Source: Tethya wilhelma (taxonomy: Eukaryota; Porifera; Demospongiae; Tethyida; Tethyidae). Taken from it: a DNA stretch of 64,000 nucleotides. The DNA is taken from positions 362,044-426,043 of the forward strand of contig CAXIPT010000015.1 in assembly GCA_964030475.1 (NCBI GenBank), in the 5' to 3' direction. The position numbers were made by a program, and so were the translations under genes. The notes beneath the pieces are model-generated. The model was not told the DNA's origin. It made no database searches and was given only the letters and a program-made list of their open reading frames with translations. This document shows, piece by piece, positions 33,172 to 45,351 of the stretch (the stretch's first letter is position 1; each line of letters starts with the position of its first letter).

Positions 33172-36100
33172 ATGATAGCCGAAACACGATTGCCGACATA
33201 TGTCTTTAACTTTCGTGGACTTCCATCGAGGCAGTGCAGGACAATTGTGCTACCAGTCTAGGCATATATGTTACACATCGGCTGCCAAAGACATGACTGA
33301 CATGGTCCAACAACTGGGCTAAAAGATAAGCTCCACATAATTCCAACCGGGGAATAGTCAGTCTCTTGATAGGTGGAACCTTAGTTCTAGTGGTTACAAA
33401 AGAGAGCTCCTCCAGTGTCAAGGATGCAAAGGTATACAACTGCTGCATAACTCTGAGGCATCAAAGACTGAATCCATGTAATTCTGAAGACAATAGCTGT
33501 GAATCCTTAGTACAGTAGCACCTGGGGATTGGTTTAACAGAGAGAAACTTCAACTCTGCTCTCCTTTGAGTCCATGTTTTGAGGACTTCAGTGGGCACTG
33601 TATCATCCCAATCAGTCTTGCTTTTCCATACCTTCTGCAGGAGTATTTTGACCTTGATGATTGGTGAGAGCCATCCAAGCACATCGAACACTTTTGCTAT
33701 ATCAGAGACTAAAGATCTCTTTGTTACTTCCTTCAGTGGAAGCATATTTTGATACTGTCAACCAAAAAAGGTCAAGTATAGCATTCCATTCTTTACCGAG
33801 TCTCTTTGAATACTGACTTGAGTCAGAAATAAAGTGTAGGCAGCTTGGATCTTTCAACTCATCTGGGATTAATCTCAAGAATTCCATTTGTAAAATTTGA
33901 ATCAGCCCTTAGCAAACAGAGATTACAGCTGCTGTTGTAAATCAATTGCTTCTGCTCCAGATAATCCATCGTCAACATAGAACGAGTTGAGCATGGTGTC
34001 AAGTGTTTAGGGAAATTCTGAAGCATAATCTATTGCATTTGTTTTATGGCCATGTTAGCAGCAAATAATGAAGCTGACACACCAAAGGTGGCTCTTGTCA
34101 TCCTATAGTCACGCAATGGCTCTTTAGTGAATTGTCTCCATACAAAGCGATGCAAATCTTTGTCAGTGTAGATGAGTTGTACTGCTCTAACATTTTACTT
34201 ATGTCCATCGTGAGTGCAATTTGATGGAACCTGAATCTCAACAAAACGTCCACTAGAGGAGGGTGAACAGTAGGACCCACAAGGAGAATATCGTTGAGAG
34301 AAACACCAGTGGCAGACTTTGCCTAGGCATCAAAGAGTGCTGTTATCTTTGTTGTAGAGCTAGATTCTTTCCTCACTGCATGTACTGGTAAGTAGAACAC
34401 TTGTTGTATGGGATTGTCAAGATCAAGAATTGGCACTGACTCAGCATGACTCAATCGAAAGTATTCTTGTTCATTCACTTCTTCAAATTCCCCTTTGGAA
34501 TGGAGAGAGCATTCCAATAATAGAAAATGGCCCACACCTTGTGATCTGGATTCACCAAGATCCTTAGCTTGTGGTTGCTTAGGCAGGGGTACGATGAATC
34601 TGCTGCATTCGGTTCGAGTATGATTCTGTTCAAAGTGTTTCACTACAGATCTCTCGTCAGAAGAGAGTGGTGATGAAGACTACTTTGTGCCTTCCTCTAC
34701 TTCCCAAAACTTGCGTAGAAGATCATCTCCAAAGAGAATTGATACATGATGTGTAGAAAGGCTGTCAGGAAGCATCTTGGGCATGGTACTATCACTGGAA
34801 CTGCCTGCAAGAACCCAACCAAAGATAGTTTCAAATGCAGCAGGTGAGCATGGCAGACCTGACTGCCGACCATGAAGCAATGAATCTACAAATACATCTA
34901 CTCCCAACAAGACATCAATTTTTCCAGGACATCCAAAGTCTGGATCAGCAAGTAGGAGACCACTCAAGTGGTCCCATTTACCATTATTCTGTAAAGGTCG
35001 ACGAGGGAGATTGCTTGTTACACGATGTACCACTACTGCTGTGACGTTCTAGCTAGCTATCTTGAGAATGGATTGAAGTTATAGTGAAGTGAGTAATCGA
35101 TTGAATAGAGCTATCATGACACAATCTTGCCACACCAGAAATTCTGGCATTCTGCTTATCACGTCTCAAACATAGTGCTTGAGCAATTCTCTCAGAAATA
35201 AACGACACAGAGGATCCAGAATCTAAGAGCGCTCTTGCTCGTACACTTGAGCCATCAGGGGCTAAAACAATGATGCGACATGTCATGAGCAAAGCATTTG
35301 AAGTAATCACTCCACTAGCAACATTAGAACAAATATGCTTGGTATCAGGATGTGCTTGTATCTTGTTCGTTTGCTTGTTGAGAGTGACTCTGGCCTTCTT
35401 TAGCACTATCAGAGTGAAGTAGAGTGTGGTGAGGCTTTTGGTACCTTTGGCAATGATGTACTGACTTGCAATCATGTACAAAGTGACCCGATCTTAGACA
35501 GTTGAGGCAGTGACCATGTTCTCTCAAGACTGACAGCTTCTTCTCATGTGTGAGAGACTTGAAATGAGCACACACATAAAGTGGGTACTTCTCAGACTTG
35601 CAACAATTTGTTTCAACAACACTTACATGAGATGAGAACACTTTGCCTGATGAATGAGACTTCTTGTATGACTGTGGTCTCTTGTTTTCTGAAACTGAAG
35701 AAGTCTCGCATGCTTGTGCCCTCAAACTTGAGAATTCCAAAAGCTCTGAATAGTGTGTTATTATGGTAGATTTCTGACTGTGCTTCTGGCATTCAAAAAC
35801 AGTGGTTAAATCCAATTTGACCTCCAAGATGGCAGTAATAAAAGGACCTGATGGGTCATATCCCAAGCTCGAAGATGCTGATTACGGAGCTCTTTGCCAT
35901 TGCCGTTCTTCAGAGCTGGTGCATCCATGATCATTTTCAAATGAGTTTGGTGAACCAGACGAGGTTGATCATATCGAGAACAGAGACTCTTAACAGCCTC
36001 AGCATAGCAATCACCTTTAGCGGTAGCTACCTTCTTTCAAAGCACTCTGCAGATAAACTAGCTTTTTGCTGTCTAATATATTGGTTCGATCATGAACAGA

Positions 36101-36310
36101 TACTTCGAACTGGTTCCAAAATGATCTCCAATTGAGAAGGTTACCAGTAAAGGTTGGAACTGCCAATTTCGGTAGCTTTACACCAGATTCTGACAGTGAG
36201 CCAGTGCTATAACTAGCATTGTGAAGCAGTTCTTTTAGCTTCAAAGAGCAACCGAAAACTTCCTTCTTCAAGGCAGCATGGAGTCCAAACAACTCATAAC
36301 TAGCATCGTA

Positions 36311-37340
36311 GATAATTAACCTCACAAACCGGGATTGGAAACGAGAATATTCGCCCCATTAGGCTAGTACAAAGTGCAATGAAACACTCCACGTTGGAGA
36401 ATTTAGCACCTGCGAGCTGCAGGAGATCTGTAAGTCATTTCAGATGCTTACTTGCATCCAAGACTAAGTTGTTGAGGTAGGTTCTGTGATATTTGTGTTA
36501 AAAATAGTGGGTAGAATCACTGGCATTGTCGATAAAATTCAAATAGCCATAGAAATTACTGAAGAACAAGCATCTGTTATAGCTTGTTTGTAGGTACAGA
36601 TTTTTGTCTCCCTCTCAGACAACCCTGAGACTCATTGTAGTGCTAAGGATGGTATGTTATATAAGTATACAGTCTTGTTTAACAGAATAGCGTTTAGTTT
36701 TGTAAGAGTAGTTATTAGGCTGGCTGATATAGCTGCTGAAAGTCAAAATTTTGGCTTAGAAGTGTCATAGTTTTGTCTCCCTCTATTGCAGTATTGTTGA
36801 GTACTATCAAGAAAAAACCCACATACATAACTCCTCATAGCTTTGTCCTACCAGAATAACCCCCCCATAGCAGTGTATAAATGTGCTATTTAGACATTTC
36901 TGTTACTTTTGTTCTTGCCAGAAGATCAGATGACAGACTCAGTACTGTGCATGGTTATGTCTATGATACTAATTTGTCTTACTTCGTGCAAGTAAAACAC
37001 AGCCTGAAATATTGATCTGTTCATAATGTTTGTGAATTTGATGTATAATTTTGATACAAAACTAGAAAAAAGAACAAAGACAGATACACACACTATAGAT
37101 TTACAACTGACACTAAAATTAATGTCAACCTGGAAGAGAAAGATTATTTTTTTAGTCAAATGATGACTGGAATATCTGCTAATGGTTGGCTATTCATACT
37201 GAAGCTACTTTCCCCCATCCTACTCACGAGTGCAGCCATTACATGCAATCATGGTTGACCTCTAACCTCCAACGCGGAGTGTTTCATAAAACTAAATTTC
37301 GCGACCATGTTTCCAATTCCGGTTCGTGAGGTTAATTATC
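36311..37340. mobile_element. About 1.03-kb DNA transposon nested in BEL/Pao gag
   Basis: GATAATTAACCTCACAAACC at the left and GGTTCGTGAGGTTAATTATC at the right are inverted copies; similarity continues inward (GGGATTGGAAAC / GTTTCCAATTCC). Gag homology resumes on both sides. Interior has no transposase. The target duplication is unclear because AGCAT-like sequence adjoins both ends. Confidence 0.75.
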
Positions 37341-37860
37341 TATGCTAGCAGCTTAAAGAGTTGGTCATGTAAAGAGGAAAGTTCTGATTTCACTCCTGTG
37401 ATTTCCTGATAAATCAGATGCATTTCTTCCTTATCTCATGATAGGGAGTCTACTGCAGCTCTAATGGAGCCTAAATTGTTCTCCACAGCGGAAAACTTGC
37501 GAGAAACAATGATCAAGTGATCCTTGGAAAGACCTGATGATTACTTGTTTGATGCGAACGGTGGCATCAGTGACGCTTTCATCAAGAATTTCTTGCTCTT
37601 TTTGCAACATTCCTTTATCATCGATTAGCCAATCAGTTCAAAATGATGAACTTTGAACTTGGTATCCAAGTAATTCAATTTTTGGAGCAATTGTTACGCT
37701 GTTTTGAGAGTCGTTTCATTAATTTCACTTTCAAGTGCACTTAATCGGTTGGCCAACCTTGTAACTGAGGCATCACGCTTCTTTTCTTGCGTGTTGAAGT
37801 TAAATTCTTTTCAATAACATTGATGTTATAATTTCACATGTAGCTTGAAGTGTTCATTAG

Positions 37861-38375
37861 AACTGGCAACAATCAGCATATTATAATGTTATACAGTTAC
37901 AATTAACAGGCAATTGTGCCTTCCATAGAACATAAACCAAGAGAAGAACCAAGTTAGAATAACTGATAACCAGCAGCAAAATAGCAGTCAACAACTGACG
38001 GTTGTATCCGGCTCTAAGGACCAAAAATGTTGTGAGCTCTTCCTTGGTAGAGTCTACTAGGAACATGCAGACTTAGTATAGTTAACACTTCAATCTAGTA
38101 TATATAGAATGTTATTGTTTCAAGATTCAGAACTGAGACTGACAGACAGTCATGACAAAATAGCAATAACACATAGACTCAAAAGAGCAAGGGAACACAG
38201 TAGCTTTTATAGCGGGATGACAAAAACTGGTGATACGAGATTACAAAACAACAAGACAACATCAACACAGACTGGGGTAACAACATGTACTTACTGAATA
38301 GATGGGTGGCAAATTACAATACTTTACATTGTTCTATAATATGCACACTAGTACTCTAAACATATGTTCCACCAC
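37861..38375. other. Non-coding stretch, no gene recognised
   Basis: No motif-bearing frame. May include remnants of the 5' end of the BEL/Pao element, but no LTR was found. Confidence 0.35.
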
Positions 38376-39159
38376 CTACAAAAAGCTTGAGTAGCAGCTA
38401 CATGAACTTTATTATGCTGGAGGAGGCTAATGCGCATGCATGTAATGTGTTAACTAAATATCTCTATTTACAAAGATGGCTGCATTGAAGTACATTATGT
38501 TTGAAGGTACCCATTTAGATATTAACATTTTAAGCTTTCCTTGGATGAACTCTTACAAGTAATGCTTGTGTGATGAAGCCTTCAGAATTGTCTGTAAACA
38601 TATCAAACTTGTCTGTAGAACTGCATGGTTCCACTGTACCTTGATAGAGTGTACAACATATATACTTCTATAATGTACACTTCCATAATTATACACTGTA
38701 TATATCTCTTTAGCACAATGTCAATCTATGTATACCCTGCATTCATACACAAGCTGCTCATCAGTGGCAGATCGGGGATGGGGGAGTGGGAGGGGGGTTA
38801 GAGTATAAACTAAGTTTCAAAGCTTTCTAGTTTTTGTTTAGTCCTACTTAAGATGAAAGTATCAAGGAATGTAGCTATCAAAGTTGGCTTAACACATTCT
38901 GGTTCTCTGGAAATCATTTTCAAGTAAGTCAGTTTTGAAGTACGTAAGTACATACATATGTACGTTAGCAGAACAAATATGGTACTACTGTGGCTTCCCA
39001 CTAGCACTCTGTACGTGTACTGAGGAAAGTTTGTGAGTTTTAGGCCTTGGTAATCTGTGCCTCTGAGCAACTTTGAGGGTTTGAGTAGTGACCAACATTT
39101 TGTTCTGTGTCTATGGGACAGTCGACCCATTCCTACTATACGTACTACCGTATGTATGA
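38376..39159 (+). repeat. Repeat family H, copy H4 lacking the foldback module
   Basis: Begins CTACAAAAAGCTTGAGTAGC in the core, contains AATGCGCATGC and CAAGTAAGTCAGTTTTG, and ends CGACCCATTCCTACTATACG with hairpin ATACGTAC-TACC-GTATGTAT. A ~240-bp foreign stretch near 38560-38800 interrupts the core. Confidence 0.75.
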
Positions 39160-39288
39160 CAAAGCGGCTGTTAGTGGTACATCATTCATACTTCTCATTC
39201 ACCAAGCTTATGAATGTTTTCAATCTGTTTAATTTCCTTAAACCTGAAGGGGTTAATTTGGTTTTAAATATTGACACTAAGTATTATT

Positions 39289-40145
39289 AAGCCTCGGCAC
39301 GTGCGTAGCACGTGCAGAGGATTACAGTAGTCATTTTGTGTGTGCGTCTGTCTGTCTGTTACGAGATAATCTGAAGAATGGCAACTATAATAGAAGGTAC
39401 TTACGTTGATGAATCGAGGTTATCTTAAAATATTATGTGTGGCATCTTGCAAAACGCTGTAGTTTCTGAGATCTGAGGCTTTTGTACTTCTCTGAATGCT
39501 TAGCTTCGAAACCGCACCTATCAATCACGCCCCGTGTGGTGTGCGTTATCTAGAAAGGGGAGCTTGGACAGTTTAATAGTTTATTTGTTAGCTGGACTGG
39601 ATTTGTGCTTGTGCTTGTGCTTGGCTCAGGTGCTTGACCAGGTAACTCAACTGCTTGCAAGAGTCTTTAAGTTAAATTTAGTGAGTGTATAATTGTATTG
39701 AAAACACAAAACTATACTGAGAACTGTACACTGAGTGGCTTCAAGTCAGTGGTCCTTCTGTCAGAGTACTAGCTTAGTGCACCATCGTTATAGATGTATT
39801 ACTGTGGAATCATCAACATTGGTCTTGTAGCTAGTATTAAACTATGTAAATGTGAAATGAACATCAGTGACTGTGTTCAAGTTTTCATGCACCGTCACTA
39901 TACTAATGGCTGCCCACTGAGCACTCAGTAGTTTTCACTGATGTCACTGCCACTATAGCCTGCAGGCTGGCCACTGCTATCAGTAGACAGTCAAATCACA
40001 GGCCAGACTTCAGGCATGCCTGCGAGACTAATGAATTGCTAATGGTACTCTTGGTCATATTTTGTGCACAATTATTATTCATATTAATTTTAGTTACGCA
40101 TTTTCATGAAATGCGCCGAGGCTTATGCACCATCGGTGCCTTCAT
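39289..40145 (+). repeat. Repeat family P, full-length copy
   Basis: Starts AAGCCTCGGCACGTGCGTAG; the inverse GCCGAGGCTT occurs at 40115-40124, followed by ATGCACCATCGGTGCCTTCATT. CACGTGC-GTA-GCACGTG near the left end and GCACC-ATC-GGTGC near the right end can each form a hairpin. It contains a GTCTGTCTGTC run and no open frame of note. Confidence 0.75.
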
Positions 40146-40237
40146 TTATATATGAACTAATTCCCAAAAACCGCTCTATCTCAAAAAACTTGAAGGAAAA
40201 AAAAAAAAGAACTAAAACCCTCTAAACTATATATATA

Positions 40238-41228
40238 CAAGTAGTAAAAATTAAAAAAAAATAAGCAGTGTAGGAATGGGCAGTGCTGCAAAAAGTATTG
40301 GAACAAGAATGGTCTCAATTTCGGCACATGACTACTTCATTTTCATTTTTGATCCCTCATTGCTAATTGTCGTAAATGGTTCAAAGAATGAATCAGATCA
40401 GTATACTTGAATAGCTGATCAGTATGGATCACATACTAATGGTTCAAATTTCTGCCAATCTTATCATTTGGCTTAAAAGTGGAAAAAACTATGGAAGGCA
40501 GGATTAAATTACTGGCCAAGACTTGGCCACAAAAAAATGAAGTAGTCATGTGCCACCATCCTTGTTCCAATACTTTTTACAGCACTGCCCATTCCTATTT
40601 AATTTTTTTGAAATTTTTACTACTTGTTCATTCACTTTTTTCAACACTACAGTGTGGAGACAATCAGAGACTGGTTAGTCCCTACAAAAAGCTTGAGTTA
40701 TCTGAGTGGAAGCTACATTGTCTGCTAGGGTAGCTAATGCGCATGCGTATTAAATGCCACGTGGATAATCAATGACCTTTGAACTCTAAAAAGAAGATGG
40801 CTACATTGGAAGTACATGAATTTATACTCTCAGTTTCAAAGCTTTCTAGTTTTTGTTAAGGCCTTTTTGTGATTAAAACAAGTATCAAGGAATGTAGTAC
40901 CTATGAAAAGAACTCTGTCAAAGTTGGCTCAACACATTCTGGTTCTCTGGAAATGCTTTTCAAGTAAGTCAGTTAGGAAGTAAGTACGTACGTTAGCAGA
41001 ACAAAAATGGCACTATTGGGGCTTCCCACCAGCTCTCTCTACGAGTGCAGAGAAAAGTTTCTGTGAGTTTTAGGCCTTGCATGCAGTTGAAAATCTGTCT
41101 GGTGAGAGCCTCTGAGTAAGTTTTAAAACTCAATTTTGTTTGGCTAGATTTTTATGATCATTAACATTTTGTATTGTGTCTATGGGACATTCGGCCCATT
41201 CCTACTATACGTACTACTGTACGTATGA
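40238..41228 (+). mobile_element. Repeat family H, full-length copy H5
   Basis: Foldback module 40238-40626, core with GCCACGTGGATAATC and CAAGTAAGTCAGTTAGG, terminal hairpin ATACGTAC-TACT-GTACGTAT then GA. It lies exactly at the edge of the C/D segmental duplication; the D copy at about 44688 continues through the equivalent TATATATATAT stretch without it. Confidence 0.88.
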
Positions 41229-41861
41229 TATATATGTACATATACACCTTGAGGTGTTTAACTTGAATATTGTGACCAGGGTGGGCATGGGCACATTTGC
41301 CCCCAGTCCCCCACTTTGATTTTACAATGCGCTGCATGTGTACTTAGTTTAGCAAGCAGTAAATCATCTTTAGCCAGAATTCAACTTTATGAAAGCTTTC
41401 TTTTTGCTGCTACAAAGCTATACTACAGTAGAGGGTTGAATCTATATCCAGCACATGCTACAGTTTGATTTTATTAATAGGAGGGGCAAACATTATCTAA
41501 TTAAGTGGGTGTGGTTTCTGACCACAAAATTTTAAGTGTGCTTCATGTGGAACATCTTTATAGCTCGATCCTTCTTTTGTAAATTCTGAGTCTAGCTATG
41601 ACACCCCTGATACTTTACTTACGCGACCAATTATAGAGAATGTGTTATAATTTATAAAAAATCAACATAATGTACCATAAATATTTTATAAAAAAATAAC
41701 TATAATCATTTTTCCTAAATGGTCAAATCACTTGGATTTCCACATTAATTAGCTTGTATAAGTTAAAAGTAGATACATAAATTATTATAATATCACATGT
41801 CTATGCATAAAGTTCCCATTATTGTACATTAATTTCAAGAATACTGCCATGCAATTAGGCT

Positions 41862-42305
41862 TTAACATGCAGCATTGCAAACCGCCCTAGCAGTGGCGTT
41901 TGGTATAGCATTACAAGCCAAAGAACAGAGCTGTAAATAAATGTGGAAAGATGGCGTGTGCATGTAAAGTCAGTAATTCAAGAATTCTTTGTGGTTGAGA
42001 GTCCCTATGCATAATTTTTATATGCACAAAGTTTCATACAGTCTGGAAATTTGTGCACACAAAAATTTCTCAAACCATACAGGAGGATATAATATAGTAG
42101 AACTTACACTTTGCTTTTTAGCTGCAGCCCCATGTTGCTGCTTAGCCTTGGACCACCATGATGAGCAGAAGTCATCGAGGAAATCAGTGTAGCCATAATA
42201 ATCATAATAATCATAGAAATCATAATCATCATAGTAATTATAAAATTGTGCATCGGCTTCTTTTTTGGCTCCTGGTCTTTTGTGGGATTTAATTTGTTGT
42301 CTTGC
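41862..42305 (-). pseudogene. Secreted-family gene C: exons 4 and 5 only
   Basis: Exon 4 at 42108-42305 and exon 5 at 41862-41930, with canonical splice sites. Nearly identical to gene D: ARQQIKSHKRPG, Asp/Tyr block with YDDYDFYDYYDYYGY, DDFCSSWW, and the four-Cys C-terminus C-SLA-C, eleven residues, C-NAA-C. No signal-peptide exon lies upstream; repeats K and an ORF1-like fragment occupy that place. It is therefore probably a non-expressed partial duplicate, unless spliced to an exon I did not recognise. Confidence 0.8.
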
Positions 42306-42411
42306 CTGCATTATGGAATAAAACATAACAATAAGCCAGAAGGGGTTGCGATTAATGTATTTTTATATAATTACATCACAAGCAACTTGAAGTGAAAATC
42401 TTTGAATGTTA

Positions 42412-43822
42412 TTCCCAGCACGATAGTACTGGGTACATAGGAATGGCATGGATGACCCATTAGCACAATAAAAACAAGTATAAAAAAAACATTGGAAATG
42501 TAATGAGACACATGAATGGCTAAATCGTAAAAAGAACGCAAACAAGATGGAATGGCTGTTAGAGTGTGTAGAATTCTTCCTGTATGGGCTGCATTTAACA
42601 ATCTCCTTATTGAGTCTCTCATTTTGCCCACAGGAAGAATTTCTTACACACTCTAACAGCCATTCCATCTTGTTTGCGTTCTTTTTACGATTTAGCCATT
42701 CCTGTGACTCATTACATTTCCAATGTTTTTTTTATACTTGTTTGTTCTCATTTTTCCATAATTCTACAAATTACATTTGAGTTGGTGTGTGTAGCTAGCT
42801 ACTGAGCTAGTAGTCTGGCAAACCAGACTCACTGAGCCAGCGGTGGGCTGCTGAGCTGGTAAGTTCAATGTGTAGCCTGCTTGATACTGAAGTGAAACAC
42901 ACATCTCAGTCATTTGGAGGCAGGAGCTGTATCATAAGATTTACTTGCCTTGCTATATGTTACGATAACCAAAGTCCTGATTCATCTCTTAAGAAGAGCA
43001 ACCTGGTATCACAAAATAGTTCCAGGCAACTTAATTCCAAATAACGCACACTTTTTTGTGTGTGAAAAGGGTCGTCAATTCGAATTTTCTAGAAGCTAAT
43101 GAATTATGCATGAGTTTAGAAATTAATGGCGGCCATATGGAGGAGGCGCTTTTCGCCTTGTATCTAGCTACTCAATGAGAGGCGCTAAAAACCGATGGCA
43201 AAAGCGACTGTACCGGAAGAAACCAAGTTCGTCCGTTCAAGAATCAGCTTCTAAAAGTGAATAGTCACTGAGAAAACTTGAGCCAAGATAGAAAAAGAAG
43301 AAGAAGAAGAATAAGAAGAAGATGGAGAAAATTGGAGGTTTGGCATGTTTGTGTTTGTTTCTTTAGCGATTGTTTTAGGCCATGTTTTTGGGCTCATTAG
43401 AAAGAGAAAGAGCTAAATAGTAGCTTTAGAAGCCTTTTAGTGCCAAGCGCTCAGTTTTTGCAGAGTTATTCGCGTGAATATTTGTATTGCGCTAATGGCC
43501 CATCTGTGCCATTCCTGTGTACCCAGTACTACTGTACTGGGAATATTCACGCAGATAACTGCAAAAACTGAGCCCTTGGTAAGGCTTCTAAAGCTACAAT
43601 ACAACTCATTCTCTTTCTAACAAGCTTAAAAACATGGTCTAAAACCATCGCTAAAGTATTAAACAAAAAATATGCCAAACCTTCACTTCTTCTTCTTCTT
43701 CTTCATTGGTAAGATTTTTCTCAGAGACCACTTGCTTTCAGAAGCTGATTCATGAACAAATAAACTTAGTATCTTTTGTCTTCAGCCATTTTCAGCATTG
43801 GTTTTTCGGCATGCCTCTTACT
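42412..43822 (-). repeat. Old repeat K copy (minus), split by a younger K copy
   Basis: Begins TTCCCAGCACGATAGTACTG at 42412, runs to CAATAAAA at 42474, is interrupted by copy K1, and resumes ATTCACGCAGATAACTGC at 43545 to about 43822. The uninterrupted sister copy at 46359 shows the joined sequence. Confidence 0.8.
42475..43543 (+). mobile_element. Repeat family K, full-length copy K1
   Basis: Foldback module 42475-42742 (CAAGTATAAAAAAAACATTG ... CAATGTTTTTTTTATACTTG) whose arms carry TGGAATGGCTGTTAGAGTG and ACAAGATGG. It is followed by TTGTTC, a core including GAAGTGAAACACACATCTC, TTTTTTGTGTGTGAAAAGGG, AATGGCGGCCAT, GAAACCAAGTTCGTCCGTTC and GAAGAAGAAG, then GTGCCATTCCTGTGTACC and the hairpin CCCAGTAC-TACT-GTACTGGG ending AA. 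Non-coding. Confidence 0.85.
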
Positions 43823-44155
43823 GCAACAGCACATCCTCAGTACTGGGGGCACTTGCCACAACAGTAGATGGTTCAAGCAGTTTCTTATTCCTTCTTCTCA
43901 ATCTTCTCTTCTTGTTAGTAGACTTGGCCACATCTGAGCCTGTAGACACAGAGGGCCAAAAAAGACTGACTGATAGACCAGTAGCTTACTTCCTCACATT
44001 CCAAGAGGCATATGACAATAGGGCTCCTGCCTCTTGTATAGAAGCAATTGCAGGTAGAGGGAAACCAAGCCTCTGGAGGGCTCTAAGTGGCCCATCTACC
44101 ACTATAACAGATATACCACTTTCAGGGGCAGCCATATTTTTTTTTTTTTTTTTTT
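43822..44155 (-). mobile_element. Second copy of the ORF1-like element, 3'-truncated
   Basis: Matches 24000-24353 (KSATGLSVSLFWPSV region on minus) and starts at the same A-run boundary (T-run at 44136-44153 on plus). It lacks the Ser-rich C-terminal part and the (TAA)n tail. Confidence 0.75.
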
Positions 44156-44690
44156 ATATAGGCCTAATTAACTGCCCTAGCAACAAAACAGAACAAGAAA
44201 TTCTATTGGATAGCCGCGAAAATCCGAGCGACTATTATCTAGCTACCATAGATACGTACAGTTAAAAATTCATCTTGGTTCCAAGTTCGCTCTTTGTCAA
44301 GCTAAGTTACGTCTAGACTTGAAAGATTCATTTTGGCTTACTCTCAAGTTTGTCAAGCTATGGACTGTCTTCCGTAGATACTCGAGATACTTACGGTGAG
44401 TCTTCAAGCCTTCTTTTTCTTGTTGCCAGTTGACCCAGGTGGGAGTGGTTTTGAAATGAGTTCAGAGGTCAAACTTTAAAGCGCAGCGCTTATATAGCTG
44501 ACCTGCTAGCGCTTGAACAAGCTGGACGGTTTTTCAAGAAAACAAAAGAAGACACTGGTATTATTGTTTGAATATAATATAGTTTGCCTCAGGCACTTAG
44601 AAGACCTGCAGAGCTTTGTAGGTCTCTAAGAGACCTGTGATTGACCAATCAGATTACAGTATTTGTGACAACTATAAATATTATTCTAAA
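44156..44690. other. Non-coding stretch, no gene recognised
   Basis: Contains small direct repeats (TTTGTCAAGCTA twice near 44295 and 44350) and a stretch GTAGGTCTCTAAGAGACC. No coding support. Confidence 0.4.
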
Positions 44691-45351
44691 CTATATATAT
44701 ATGTGTGTACATATACACGCACCTTGAGGTGTTTAACTTGAATATTGTTAATTGCCAGGGTGGGCATGGGCACATTTGCCCCCATGCAGTCCCCCACTTT
44801 GATTTTACAATGCGCTGCATGTGTACTTAGTTTAGCAAGCAGTAAATCATCTTTAGCCAGAATTCAACTTTATGAAAGCTTTCTTTTTGCTGATATACAC
44901 AAAGCTATACTACAGTAGAGGGTTGAATCTATATCCAGCACATGCTAAAGTTTGATTTTATTAATAGGAGGGGCAAAAATTATCTAATTAAGTGGGTGTG
45001 GTTTCTGACCACAAAATTTTATGTGTGCTTCGTGTGAAACATCTTTATAGCTCGATCCTTCTTTTGTAAATTCTGAGTCTAGCTATGACACCCCTGATAC
45101 TTTACTTACGCGACCAATTATATTGAGAATGTGTTATAATTTATAAAAAAATCAACATAATGTACCATAAATATTTTATTAAAAAATGACTATAATCATT
45201 TTTCCTAAATGGTCAAATCACTTGGATTTTCACATTAATTAGATTGTATAAGTTAAAAGTAGATACATAAATTATTATAATATCACATGTCTATGCATAA
45301 AGTTCCCACGATTGTACATTAATTTCAAGAATACTGCCATGCAATTAGGCT

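Larger units (their letters stand above)
32090..37860 (-). pseudogene. Degenerate BEL/Pao retrotransposon
   Basis: Minus-strand domains in the order expected for BEL/Pao: gag N-terminus (about 37350-37860), the gag domain KLPKLAVPTFTGNLLNWRSF (about 36080-36180), zinc knuckle CLNCLRSGHFVHDC (about 35480-35530), aspartic protease ALLDSGSSVSFISERIAQAL (about 35170-35240), a linker with IDVLLGVDVFVDSLL (about 34880-34925), reverse transcriptase from FIVPLPKQPQAKDLGESRSQ through GPTVHPPLVDVLLRFRFHQI (about 33900-34600), and the RNase H region with KVPPIKRLTIPRLELCGAYL (about 33310-33400) and NPANCASRGLFP (about 32490-32530). Numerous stops and frameshifts, no LTR recognised, integrase absent or lost. 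Two DNA transposons are nested in it. It copied itself through RNA when intact; it is now inactive. Confidence 0.88.

Noticed and set aside
42018..42326. A stand-alone 102-codon minus-strand gene
   Set aside because: Its internal part is exon 4 of copy C with splice sites on both sides; the extra residues at both ends are intron.
43798..44265. A 155-codon plus-strand frame with a Leu-rich segment resembling a signal peptide
   Set aside because: It is the antisense strand of the ORF1-like element copy; the same antisense frame appears at 23965-24354.
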